A stretch of DNA of 64,000 bases, taken from contig JAJEKV010000020.1 in assembly GCA_021234155.1 (NCBI GenBank), positions 6,868,563-6,932,562 on the forward strand. The letters run 5' to 3'. Made by a program: the position numbers and the translations under genes. The notes below the pieces were generated by a model. The model was not told where the DNA came from. It saw only the letters and a program-made list of their open reading frames with translations, and did not search any database. The stretch is from Isoetes taiwanensis. Lineage: Eukaryota; Streptophyta; Lycopodiopsida; Isoetales; Isoetaceae. Positions 11,931 through 23,437 of the stretch are shown piece after piece (the stretch's first letter is position 1; the number at the start of each line of letters is the position of its first letter).

Positions 11931-13330
11931 GGGCCTTCAAGCGAGTCGGGATTTGGAGCGGAAGTTCCATTTGAGAGAAATTAAGTAAAAATTTGGTGGT
12001 CGTTCGTTGACTTCTTTATTTGGGCCAACAAGGGCTTCACGGGAAAGTGAAGGCGTCAAAGAAGGATCTGAGATGCAAAAAGGGCGGATCCTTGGGAAGC
12101 GGTAGCTTGAAGTGTAGAAAATCTTGGGGCAGCCATGGGAATGATGTGCGAAACGAAGAGGATGCAAAGAAGCGGAAGAGCGAAAGTCGAGCCCGAGGAG
12201 GACAAAGCCTGAGAGGAGCGAAAGGTTTGTTTTAGAGGCGCTGGCTGGAAGAAGAGGTATGAAGAGTCACGAAGCTGGAACCGTTGATGGTGCAGGTGTC
12301 AAAAAGATGCCAAGAAGGGTATTGAGAGGCAAAAATTTGGCTAAGTCCCAAAAGCGTAAGGAGAAGCAATGAGCGGTGAGGATGAGGCGTGAAAGAAAGA
12401 TCGGGATGTGACGGATGGCAAAGGACACCCATTAATGTTCGGCGGTGAAAAGAAGGAATGGCATTCAATCTTTGGCAACTTCGAAGTGGGATATCATTAA
12501 AAGGAATGTGTCGGAAGGTACCATGGCTAGATATGCGGCGGAGAAAAGATTCTCATTTAGAAACAGCCTTGCATTGCAAACCGCGTTGGCGATTTGTGTG
12601 ATTGGTCCACGTCGACAAGGAGTTCCTCGGTGGGCTATAAAGGCGAACCAGGAAGGCGAAGGCATCGATGGCGCTCGGTATGGCTTCTTCTGGCGCTTGA
12701 GCGAAGCGCACGATGCCCACTAAGCTGTCGGGGAGTGGATCACTTGCAAGATGAATTATGCGGATCTCGGCGCCACAGCAGGTGGCATTGAATGGGCGGT
12801 GGTGTGCGGGATGGCTGAACATCCGGCCGAAGACCAACGGGATGGAGGTGGTTACGCACCTTCACGGGATCGGGGCGGAACCTCTACCATCTCCTCGCAT
12901 CACCTCTGCTCCAGAACCGGAGTAGGGGGTTTTCCCTCTTAGGACTTAGTAGATAGGGCTCTGAGCCCGTTTTTGTATATAGGCGGTGCCCATAAGCGGA
13001 AATAAATTTGAAATTGCGCCCACATTTTGTAAAAAAATCTCCACTATAATATAATATCACGCCTTTCTAGTCACTTTACGTGGTGTTTGCTTCTTGAATT
13101 GTCTGTGTGTTGATGTTCACTTTTACGTGTGATGAAATGCTTTGAGGCGAAAACCATTAACCAATGTAGGTAATGGAGTGCCATCTAACTTCGGCTAGTT
13201 GGAAAAGCGCTTGGTCTAACCACTTGAACAATTTGATAAGGGCCAAATAGCGAAACTTGAGTTTACAGGAAAATTTTTGTACACGGAATCATAAAGAAGA
13301 ACCAAATCTCCTTCTTTGAATGTTTTTGTC
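11931..13330 (-). other. Pol-to-ORF3 spacer of the Tat-like element, copy 2
   Basis: Counterpart of 5661-7080. The segment ATTAAAAGGAATGTGTC at about 12495 matches about 6241. No domain is recognised. A TATA-like stretch is again present near 12980. Confidence 0.4.
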
Positions 13331-16300
13331 TTCAAGCGTTTGTCATGTAAAGATTTTTGCAAGCTGTTGTCCATGAAGAACACGAATATAAGCATCCTTG
13401 AAGTTCATCCAAGCTGTTCTAATTGATAGACCCGTTCTTTGAGTCTGGCGGTGGATTATGGCGTGCCGGTTGAAAGCGGAGTGTTGGAAGGATGTATTCA
13501 AGCGGCATGAGAGCTTCGACCATAAACCAATTTAAAAGGAGTGTGACCAGGTAGCAATCTTGAAACAAGTATTGTAGGCCCAAAAAACGATGGGAAGTTT
13601 TGTGCGCCAATCTGCGGGAAAGCGTCACAAATTTTTCTTGAGAATGGTGACCCGAGTTTTGTTGGTGCTACGCCAACCCATTGCCTTGAGGATAGTAAGG
13701 TGTGCTCTTGTGATGATGTATCGAGGAGATAATCCGTCGGCTCCTTGATAGTATGATTGATGAAATGAACACCGGTCCTTGACCAGCTCAGGTAGAGGCG
13801 GCCGAATCAGCGTGATAATTTGTTGATAGAGGACTCTAGCGTGCTAGCTGCGGTGTTATGCGGAAGTGCACAAGCTTCCGCCCATTTGGTGGCGTGGTCG
13901 GTGAGAACCAGAATGTATCGAGACACGAGTGTGCAGCGGGGAGGATCTATAGGTCCCACAAAGTCCATTCCCCATTTCTTTGAAGGGAAGTGGCGTGGCG
14001 GCCGGCGTCAAGGAAAGCGTCCGCGGGCGTGGGGGCGTCCCACCGGCCCAAGCGTCACGCGTCTTGGCGTGGGCGTGAGCATCTTTGAAGGCGTGGGCCA
14101 ATAATACCCGGCTAGAAGGATTTTTCGCGTCTTGAGTGGTGTCACCATGAAAATGACCACCACCGGCCCTTGATGAGCTTCTCGAACAATGTCACGGAAC
14201 TTCATGAGGTAGAACCACGGCGTCGAAGGATGGTGTCCTTACCCTTTTTGTAGAGATGTCCGGCAACCATGGTGTAGTCCGCGGACCTCTCGGAGAAAAT
14301 TGATGGCGGCAGGATTGTAAACTTGGCGGGGAGAAGGCGTCTCATCTTACGGTGGAAGAGCACACGTGAGGAGGTCTTGCTGAAAATCATGGAACCAATG
14401 TGGTGTTGCCGTGACTAAAAAGTTGAGCATCGGGGAAAGGCGTCTGAGACCCGGTTTCTTGGGGATCATCGTGTGGATGCGTGAAAGATAATCCGGAACA
14501 ACATGAGATTTGCCCGACCTTATGAGCGATTTCAAAAGGACAAATTCTTGGAGAAGAAGGACCCAACGAGCAATGCGGCCGTGAAGCGTGGACTTGTTGA
14601 TCAAATAGAGGAGTGCTTGGTGGTCCACAAAGAACTTGATTTGACTGCCCAAAAGGTAATGTGAGGCGTTGGACCGCGAGAAAATGAGACCCAAAGCTTC
14701 ACGCTCAGGTAAGCGAATAGTTCTTTCAGCCGAGAGTGAGTTTTAAATTTGGCGTGGCGATTTGGTTTGTCGGTGTCGCGCATCATATTCTTGAAAAGAA
14801 CGGCTCAATAGCAAACGCGAGACATCGACATGAGCGTGAAAGGGCTTGTCCCATTGAGGAGGAACAAGAACCGGTGCTGAGTAAGCAAAAGCTTCAAATT
14901 GGGGAAGCGACTTCAGCACGGGAATTCAAGCCCAGTGGATTAAGTCACCGTGAGTTTATGAATGGGATGCGCAATGGCTGCCGATCCGGTATGAAGGTGG
15001 AGTAATAATTGACCTTTCCCGAGGGAAAAGCGTGTCTCCTTGATATTGGCTGGTGCTTGAGCCTTGAGCACACAAGCGATTTTGGCGGGATCGGTGGTGA
15101 TTCTGCTTTCTTGCGACAACATGGCCTAACGAGAACACGAAGTGGCGCTTAAAGGTGCATTTCGAGGATTGAGACTAATGCGGGACTCATCACATTTCTG
15201 GAAGGCGAGTTCCAATTTATCAAATGGTCAGCCATGGAACTGTGGCCCGGAGAAGTCATCTTGAAAAATTTGCAAGAAGGGATTTTCCTTCATGAAATCA
15301 TGAAAAAAAGCGAGAGCATGATCGTTGAAATGTTGAAGGAGAGTTGGATAATCCAAAAGGAACCACCTTGTAGGCAAAAGTGCCCCGCGGGGGTGGTGAA
15401 AGTGGTCTTGAGTTGATCGAGTCTTTGATGGAGATCGATTGTAGCCGGAAAAACCATCCATAAAGGGTACATCTCATGTCCGGCCACTTCTTCGAAACTT
15501 GATGCGTGAAGGGAAGTGGAAAATGATCACGCTTCAGTGGCTTTGATTGAGTTTCAGATAGTCCACCGCAGGCGGATCTTACCATTGTGCTTAAGGGCAA
15601 TGGCGATGGGGCTCACCCATTGAGAATGTTTGACCTCATAGATCAAACCTGCGGCAAGGAGTTTGTCAATTTCCGCCTTGGCGATCCGCGGTAATTAGGG
15701 TTGAGCACATGTCTTGTCGTTGCTACACTGGTCGTGCATCAGATTTGGTAGGAATGGTGAGTTCCCCAAGCTTTTGTTGATTCCCGAAGATCTTTGTAAC
15801 TCCGGTGAAAATGTGTTTGAATTTTTTGAGCGGCTTGGCCCTGTTACGATAAGGAGGCGGAAGATTTGCGGCAATGCGGACCGGTTGATTGTTGCCAACG
15901 TCCACAATCTCGACTTGAGAGTCTGAATATGGGGTATTACTTCATTATCCTGGACAATGTGTGCGGGAGGTTGGAGCATAACGGATCGTGGCACTTTTAG
16001 TGGTGAAAAAGAGGTTGCTCGGTTTCATCTAGCGAGGTTGCTTCATGGCAGGCGTGTACATCAGCGGGGAGTTGCGGGGTGTTCAGCATCGAAAAGTGAT
16101 CAGCAGCGTTGGATTGATTGCAAAGGAGCGGGTAGGGGTCAAGCAAGGCAGCCACGGCCTGGTCACGATCAAAGTCATTTCTCCCCAAGGATCGACATAT
16201 TCGGGGTAGGATGGCCCGAGAGAGGCATACTCGCCAGGTGGAGCACGAACGATAAATATTACGAGCTTCTTGAGAATCGATTATGCGAGAGAGGGTTCCG

Positions 16301-16497
16301 CATTGTCAACAGAAATGATCACACCTTGTTTGCAAGTCCATGGTGGCATTGAGATGACCATCGGTGATGACTAAGCGGTCCGTGGCCCGATAATGGATAC
16401 TCTTTGCACGGCGGAGAAAAGGTGCGCCTACCAGCATTTCATAGTCACACGGATCTTCGCCCGGCTTTCCAAACTCAAATTCCATGGGAAGCGGAGA
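13331..16497 (-). pseudogene. Pol remnant, copy 2 (RT, RNase H, integrase)
   Basis: Order in sense: the PR-RT linker (15994-15695, with PPAHIVQD), the RT core (about 15600-15230, with LKTTFTTP and the F-G-L-S-N-S-P-S-T-F region), RNase H (14694-14400, with FFVDHQALLYLINK and KSHVVPDYLSRI), and integrase (about 14340-13600). Zinc-binding and core pieces, including ATPLPF, are in different frames. The integrase core here continues past the point where the plus-strand copy at 44215 is deleted. Many small indels; not functional. Confidence 0.7.
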
Positions 16498-19010
16498 TCA
16501 CCAATGTTGATGTGAAGAATAGGTGTGGCCTTGAGGTCTCGTGATATGGCCATTAGCCAATTTGATGTCATATGGGGCACGAAAGAGTTGTGTGATGCCC
16601 ATTTGTTTGCGGAGTTTATCCGTGATGAGATTGACTGCGCTACCTCCATCGATTTGAACATGGTTGACTTGCTGATTTCCCACCGTGGCATGGACCGTGG
16701 GTGTAGAGGTAGCCACAGCCCCAACTAAAAAGCAGGTTGGGGGTGGTAACTGGTCCTTGAGAGCGAGGCGAGTTTTTAAAATGGTTGCCAAGCTTAAAGG
16801 AATTTTGATCTTGGCGAGCTCCTCTTGGAGTTCGAGAGGTACATGAGAAAAAGGATCTGCTGGTTCCACTGGTGCGGGAGTGCGTGGCAGGGAAGCAGCA
16901 ACTTCTTTGAGTAAGTCAACCTCGGCTGCAATATTGGGATATGTCTGAGAGCGTGGAGGTTGAGATGTTGAAGGGGTATCTTGTCTTTGTTGAGCTCTAG
17001 TGGTGGCATGAACATTTGCCAATGTGCGGCCTTCAGCAGCTTGCATGAGGTTCAAAATGCTTTGGCGAACTTTGGGCATGACATGTGGCATGAGCTTTTC
17101 AAGTCGGGTGCAAAGTGAACCTTTTTTTCGTCTCATGAGGAATGGTGTCAACTGCAAAGGCGGGTTCGTGCCCTTCTCAATAATAGTCAAGGGGCGTGAT
17201 GCCTTGATGCGGCGTGAAACTAAACCAACCCAATTTGTGGTGGACGGAGGATTAAGTGCACGAAAAATTTCCTCTTGGGCTTGTTGATCCAGTGAGGTTG
17301 ATTTCTTTGGGCTGGTTGATAAGCGTGATTCTTGGCGCTCTTGGTGGCTTCTTAAGAACTGGTCGCGGGCCTTGTTTGCCATTAGCGAGCCAGAGTTGGT
17401 AAGCCGTGAGGCGGACCGATGTGGTCTGATTTGTGCGGGGAAGCGTTGCACGAACTTGTGGAAGTTGAGGACCGCGCGGGTGGTATGACCCCATTCTTGG
17501 CGGTGATAACAACACTGAGCTTTAGAAGGATCAAAAGGAGGGCGTTGGTTGGATCCCGTGGTTGGTCCCATTCTTGGCGATAGAGTTGCGTGGGCTGCAC
17601 CTTTTGAAGAGGTGGGCTGCGATAGTCGCGATTGTTCTGAGGTGTGGTTTGCACTTGATAAACCATTTTGTTGCGGAACGGTGTGGGATGAGTCGCGAGT
17701 GCACTCTTCCGTAGCATGATTGCACATGTTGCATAAGCTTGCAATGAGGCGGGCCATTGGTGGAGTTGCACTCATTGGCCAAATGGCCTTGGTATTTGCA
17801 AATATGGCACCATTTGACTGCTTTTGTGGATTAAGCGTGTTGAGGCTGAAACGGCCGTTTGTGGAACCATGGCGGGTGGAATGAGCGGGAGCTCTTGAAG
17901 AGCCACGCCTGGGGAGGAAACATTGACGAGTGATTGACAAGGTCGATAGCTTGCTCCAAAGTTTTTGGGCCGTATTGATCATGAGTCGAATAAGCGGGAG
18001 GAAGTCCTTGGAGAAACGGACCAAAATCTGCTGCGTGTAGGGTACTCCTTGAGCTTACTTAGCGAGAATGTGAAGTCGATCCGCAAAGTCCCTGCGGACT
18101 CCGTGGGCTCTTGTTGAAGTTCATTGAGTTGCTTGAGATGAAGTTGATCATCATCCCGTGGTCCCGTAATGAGAGACGAAAAGCGATCGCATTTCGGACC
18201 GATCTTGTTTCCAATGGCTTTTGTTGGACATGAGCCATTGATGAGGGGAGAACCACCTTGGTGGTGGTGGAAAAAGATGTGGAATTTCCAGTTGAGGTTC
18301 TGGCGTGACCATTTAGGACGACTAGAGCCTCAAATTCTTCCATGTGGGCACTGAGCACTTTGGTCTAACGGTTTGCCTTTTCGTGTTGCCAAAGGTGGGA
18401 TAAGTCGGTTCCTTTAGTCCGAAAGGTAGATGTGAAAGTCTTTGGGTGGAGACGAGAACAAGATAGTGAGGATATTGAGGTTGAGGTGGATGTGGCATTG
18501 TGCACGGCGGACCACGATGAAGGGGTGGCTGCGGTTGAGAAAACTGTAGGCTGGAGCATTAGTTTTGAGATCTATAAGGTTGTAAACGGAAGAGCGGTGG
18601 GAAACGTGGGAAAGGATATTCTGGGTAGGCGCCAAAGGGAGACATGTGGATAGCCGTGCCCCACGGGGAGATGATGGTTGCGAAGGAAGAGGCGTATGGC
18701 CCGAAGAATGATGGATGTAGGCATGTTGGGGGTGTGAAAGTACGGTTGAGAAGGTTGAGCGATAAAGGCTCCCGATAGTGATGAGGAGACCGAGGTTGTG
18801 AGCAATGTTTGCACGCTTTGGGGCGGGAACCCGGGGCAGACCGACACGGGTGGGTGGGTGGGATCGAGCCCTAGACCGAAGATGGCCTCCCTCTATGTCA
18901 TAAGCGATCCATACATGTCGCCAACGGTTTCGACGCCGATGGCGCCCAAGCGAGAGGCCGCCTGAGAAAGGAGTTCTTAAAAGCGTGAAATTACGGACAT
19001 GGCGCATGGC
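16498..19010 (-). pseudogene. Gag and protease of the Tat-like element
   Basis: The best-preserved coding block of this element is a 1.5 kb open stretch (18024-16498). It carries a zinc-knuckle-like CNMCNHATEEC, a CYH-type finger near GHTTRA, a long Gln/Pro/Ala-rich linker, and the aspartic protease motif QIDGGSAVNLI near its end. N-terminal gag (19010-18040) is broken but matches the plus-strand copy from 39047. Gag packages RNA; the protease matures Gag-Pol. Confidence 0.75.
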
Positions 19011-19052
19011 GGCGAAGAAAGTAGGATAAAATCGCACTCGACCGGCGGCATG

Positions 19053-19628
19053 TGTTTGGGGTCCAGGTTCGGAACTCGGAAGACAGCCCTCTGTGAGGAC
19101 CCGTGGATCTAACAGAGAGTCCGGGGACTATGTCACGCCGGGATTTGCAAGAAGAGAAGAAAAAGAAGAAAACGTAACAAATGAGAGAAAGATGATAAGC
19201 TTCCTTTGATATCAATGATGAAAATACATGAGCTCTCGCGAATAGAGAGAAAACTGAAAGGAGACAAGACTCGAAACTCATCTAAAAAACTTATGTGCTA
19301 ACTCTACTCATATATATAGTACAATGGCCTTGGGCCCAATATAGACACTCGACCGATCTCTCGTGCGCTCTGGAAGGAGGCCTGATTCTTGAAATGTTGG
19401 CGGTGCCTCTTGAAGTGCCTAGAATCACGCCGGCGCTGGTGGCGGTGGCGGGCCGTCACTTGTCTGGCCGGCGCCTCTTGTTGGCAACCACGGGCTTTGA
19501 TGCGTGGTCTGTGCTTGGTCTTCTGCGGAGCCTTGGATGTCTGACCCGTGGCTGACTGAGGATCCTTGAGCTTGACCTGGTCTGTCGTATGCATGAATAG
19601 TCCTGTACCAGGAGGCACAGGACTAACA
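19053..19628 (-). repeat. 5' LTR of the Tat-like element
   Basis: 576-bp LTR beginning TGTTAG at 19628 and ending CCAAACA at 19053. It matches 2319-2901 and 38408-38999. GTATT follows at 19629-19633, completing the target duplication. Confidence 0.85.
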
Positions 19629-19633
19629 GTATT
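19629..19633. repeat. Target site duplication GTATT (right)
   Basis: Partner of 2314-2318. Only five bases, but it sits exactly at both LTR ends. Confidence 0.8.
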
Positions 19634-19757
19634 TTTTGAATTTCTGTTTGGATATAGACCAATGTATGCACTTTTGGGCTAATTTGCCTCTACTTTGATT
19701 ACCTATGTTTACATATATTTGGTTTTGTTAGGGCCCAAAGGGCCCAAATTTTTTTAA

Positions 19758-20230
19758 TATAACAATCAACACATAACTACCATTAACATTAATTAACAAA
19801 ACTATTAAATCCAACACATTTAAATTAAAATCCCCCTGAAACCCCCTTTGGTTTGGATGCATATTCACAACGGGGATGGCATAGGGCAAAGAAAGCCCCT
19901 AAAATCGCATAATAATATGTACAAAATGAATCATTTACTACATTGCCTCAAACCTTATAGTATTTCACAAACCTCGTTATACAGTATATCAAAACTTGTA
20001 GAAGCATACTCCACAAATGAGGATCTACGGTCTAGATCACAGAATAAAAGACAAATATGCCCATCCGATAGCTTTCGATACCCGAAGTCCACGCCTGTGT
20101 GAATATGCACCCAAACCAAAGGGGGTTTCAGGGGATTTTAATTTAAATGTGTTGGATATAATAGTTTGTATTAATTAATATTAATGGTAGTTATATGACA
20201 ATTAATGGTAGTTTGTGTTAATTGTAACTT
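19758..20230. mobile_element. Foldback/MITE-like element with long terminal inverted repeats
   Basis: Left arm about 19758-19870 and right arm about 20097-20230 are inverted copies over roughly 100 bp, sharing for example CCCCTGAAACCCCCTTTGG and TTTAAATTAAAAT. About 225 bp of non-coding DNA lies between. The right arm has an extra 30-bp piece where AATTAATGGTAGTT is repeated. No transposase and no certain target duplication are seen, so the superfamily is open. Confidence 0.65.
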
Positions 20231-20369
20231 TTTGTTTTGGTGTGTTATAAGAGATGTTGTTTTTTTTGTTTGAAAAAAAAAAATCAAAAAACAATGTCAA
20301 GTTCATGAATAATATATAATCCATCAAATATAGCACAAATTCCATAACACACCAAAACAAAAAGTTTCC
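20226..20369. repeat. Second inverted repeat next to the foldback element
   Basis: AACTTTTTGTTTTGGTGTG at about 20227 recurs inverted at about 20345-20369 (CACACCAAAACAAAAAGTTT). The arms are about 25 bp and the loop about 85 bp. It could be the true outer edge of the foldback element or an independent hairpin. Confidence 0.55.
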
Positions 20370-20768
20370 ACAAAAAAAATAAAAATAAAAATTCCGATAC
20401 TAAACACGTCCACAATAACATCATCTCTTCAATCTCTTCATAAAAGCTTACTGCACTATAATGATGCAGGAAAAAGAACATGACCAGAATGATCAGCTGG
20501 GGCAGAGAATCAATTAGTGTAGTGGGCTTGGGGTTGTGGAAGGAGGAGGCGGTAGGCGGGGCGCTCGACTAAGCGCTAACTAGGGTTTCTTGAACCCCAG
20601 GTAAGGTTCTGGCAGATCAACTGCCAGTCACTTCTCTCTTCCATCCCATCTTTAGATCATTCCCATAATCCAACCTCGATCTTCTCAACAGTCACATCCC
20701 TCATTCGCCGGTCCCTTTTCCCCAAAATTTCCTTCTGTCTCTCTCGCAGTCCCCCATAAATTTGAATC

Positions 20769-20912
20769 ATGGCCGTACCCGAGATACCTTTCACTCTAAA
20801 GGTTTTTTCGACTGCTGCAAGAGCGCTCATCCCTGATCCAACCTCAAAGGACTTCATACAATTCGGGAGCTTAGATATGGCGGCATTCACTGCATGGATG
20901 CTACAGAACCAA
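20769..20912 (+). pseudogene. LINE ORF1 N-terminal segment, interrupted by insertion
   Basis: First 48 codons of LINE ORF1. The target duplication ACCAA (20908-20912) is the end of this segment, and the frame reads on past the insertion for about 30 codons until a frameshift near 35050. The join is read across the insertion, not observed as contiguous DNA. Confidence 0.6.
20908..20912. repeat. Target site duplication ACCAA (left)
   Basis: ACCAA directly before the LTR end TGTGACG at 20913 recurs at 34968-34972 after CGTCACA. It proves a single chromovirus insertion into the LINE. Confidence 0.9.
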
Positions 20913-23424
20913 TGTGACGTCCCCTAATCGTATACGGTGCACTCACCGTATACAAACAGGAGTTCATCCCCCATACCAGCTCCATACTGATACAGGGCCC
21001 TCCACATATCACTGCACCCGTAACGAGTCCCAGTGGGAAGAGTGAAGGGGTCATTTCACCCTGTCTCCCTCAGGGCCTACCTAGCTGTGGAAGCGTAAAC
21101 ATACATGTCAGTATACAATATAATCACATATCCACCTCGAAGGGTGGTGCATCAACATCTGCATAGACAATGATCAGCATCATACATAGGGGTCCTACCC
21201 AAGGCTCAGACTCGAAGGAATGACTGACGGCTTGGGTCTCCAGAGTTCATTGCAGACCGAATTCATGGCATAAGAACATGGCATAGGGTTGTGCACTCCA
21301 TCCGCCCCTCATGTGCACACTTTGCAGAGTAGGCTGAAAAGTGTTGGGACCTGACTGTAGCCCGCCGGATGCATAGCCAAAAGGGCTATTCCTGGGTTGC
21401 ATCTCCCCAGTTCCGATGGGGCAGGTAGGGATCACTCCCTCCAGAGATCTACATGCTGACTCAAGGTGACTAGAGGGCCACTGCCCTTATTCGACTGAAC
21501 CCACTGGAAAGTGTACACCACTTCACGGGTGTCGAGCCCATGCCTTACCCGCACTCAGTGGTAAGCCATTAGACCTAGTCACAATGATCCTTGGTAGGCC
21601 TTACACACCAGAGGGATCGTTCAAGAGTCAGAACACGAACCTCCTTCTTAGCCAGTCTGGCCCCTTCATCCACAACCAGGTGTGGTTCTTGTACACAGGC
21701 CGAATCTACAGTGTGCTAGAGAGGCTAATCTAGGAGCATCTACTACCAAGCTTTAGGTCTCTACCCCCCTTCCCAATACAAGGAGTTCATAGAGATACAT
21801 CATCCATATACATCACAGAAGAACTAAAGAACTAGATCTAATCTATATCATAGAGTTAGGTTCTTTAGTTAGAGTCTGGTATCTTGAGATCTAAAGGGCT
21901 GCTATGGGCAATTTAATAGGCTAAACCTACTGATTCTATGACTGGAAGAGGGTTTAAGCTATTAAATTGCCTAAATACCTGATCCTTGAGTTGCTCCTCC
22001 TGACCTGAGTTCGACCATCCTGCTGAACTGCTCGAATCAAGGGAAACTAATGGTGCAATTCGCTCAGACAGAGTCTGGGAGCGGTTTTGGCTCTTGGACC
22101 AGCCAAAACAGAGCTCTAAAACCCTAGGAACGAAAAATGGGCAAGTTAGGGTTTCTCCTCCTAAATAGACAAGGGTTAGGGCTAGGGTTTCCAATTATCC
22201 CTTTAGGCATGTGGGATAATTGGGAATGGGCCCACTTGCCTTTAATGGCTAGGTGGCAAAATGTGCCCACATGGAAAGGTGTGCACCCTAATAAATGTGC
22301 ACATTGGTAAATGTGCACATTAATAATAAATGCACATACCAGGGTATTTTTTAACCTCTTTACATATTTGGCGGGGCGTAAAATATTGGCCACTACTTAC
22401 CTTAAATAATTTGCTAAGCGTAGTTTGGTCTGGCCCTTTTCCAAATCATTATAGCAAAAGGTTGTAACTTAAATGGCGAAATCATGAAACTATTTTTTTT
22501 CCAAGAATTTGAATTGGCCACATCCATACATCAAAAATGTAAAGATGATAGCCACGTCACTAGGATGATATCTAGTTTCTATGATGTTTTATGTTACAGA
22601 CAAATACATGCTACACTTCTTTAACTAAGATTCTACACTTCTCTAACTAAGATTATTATAAGATCATTTGAATGTTCTAAACATGTTGAATTTAGGCAGA
22701 AGCGCAGATGGATTTGGTAGGACATGTCTCACCCAAAGACTTAATGCAGGTACTTGGTGAATGGAAACTAACCTTGATTTGAGTTGGGGCGATGAAGAGC
22801 ATATTCGGGCTAGATGACGAAGAACAAATTTGGGATGCAAATTGCAAATTATAAAAAAAAAAAAAAAAAAAAAGAGAGGGCCGAAGAAAAACGGAATACT
22901 ATATTATTAGATTGCTTTTAGAATTTTAGGGCTAAACTCAAATAGATTTCAGCCCCCTACAAGTGGCAAAATTATGTCCCTATTCTTGGCCAATATAGAG
23001 CTTGGCCATAGCCCTTAAAATATAAAATTATTCCATGGTTTAAATGGCCACCACAACAAGTTGCTAGTGCACATAACATTTTGGAATGGCCACGCCATAC
23101 GGGTTTGAAGATTTGGCAAATATCAAATTGGCCACTTATGAAGTGAATTTAATGAAATGGTGCTTTGAACTGGCCACCACCCTTTAGTCATGGTGAGAAT
23201 GCATCCTACTCAGGCGTGGCCGACTATTTTACGAAATATGTGAATGTGTGGCCAACTGGCCCGCCGGGGCCACTAAAAAATACCCTGGCACATACCTAGC
23301 AAGTTGCCCCTAGGGGTACCCACACTGCTACACGCCGGGCCACGCCAATCGATGGCGTTAATGCGGCGTGTGGCGGCAAGATGCGATACGCCCCGGGGCC
23401 GTATCTTTGTCTTTGAACGTCACA
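20913..23424 (-). repeat. 3' LTR of the chromovirus (with hAT insertion)
   Basis: 2512-bp LTR bounded by TGTGACG and CGTCACA. It equals the 1561-bp partner at 33407-34967 plus the insertion at 22340-23287. Boundaries and the partner LTR are unambiguous. Confidence 0.9.
22340..23287. mobile_element. Non-autonomous hAT-like element inside the LTR
   Basis: A 948-bp insertion with perfect 14-bp terminal inverted repeats CAGGGTATTTTTTA and an 8-bp target duplication GCACATAC (22332-22339 and 23288-23295). The other LTR of the same chromovirus gives the empty site (about 34829-34836). An 8-bp duplication and CAGGG ends are hAT hallmarks. At least nine TGGCCA-type motifs cluster toward both ends (for example near 22387, 22513, 23045, 23086, 23125, 23170), as expected for subterminal transposase-binding repeats. 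No transposase ORF. Confidence 0.9.
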
Positions 23425-23437
23425 TTCTCCCCACCTT
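23425..23437 (-). other. Polypurine tract of the chromovirus
   Basis: AAGGTGGGGAGAA on the minus strand, directly before the 3' LTR. The related element at 60258-60270 has AAGGAGGGGAGAA in the same place. Confidence 0.8.

Larger units (their letters stand above)
2319..19628 (-). mobile_element. Ty3/gypsy element, Tat/Athila-like, with internal tandem duplication
   Basis: Minus-strand LTR retrotransposon. Order in its own sense: 5' LTR (19628-19053), gag and protease (about 19010-16498), RT, RNase H and integrase (about 16490-13330), a long spacer, an extra ORF (ORF3), a further ORF region (ORF4), and a partial LTR (9167-8923). A second copy of RT-end, RNase H, integrase, spacer, ORF3 and ORF4 follows (8905-2915), then the 3' LTR (2901-2319). 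GTATT flanks both ends. The DGGSAVNLI protease motif, the extra 3' ORF and the LTR family match the plus-strand copy at 38408. Its 17.3 kb length is due to the 6.25 kb duplication. Coding regions are full of frameshifts. Confidence 0.8.
20500..20912 (+). mobile_element. LINE 5' part (left of chromovirus insertion)
   Basis: Plus-strand 5' UTR and ORF1 start of a LINE. An ATG at 20769 opens a frame (MAVPEIPFTLKVF) that runs to 20912. Across the 14 kb chromovirus (20913-34967) it continues at 34973 through QGIPEWDNI. The 5' edge near 20500 is approximate. The element resumes at 34973-38407. Confidence 0.65.
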
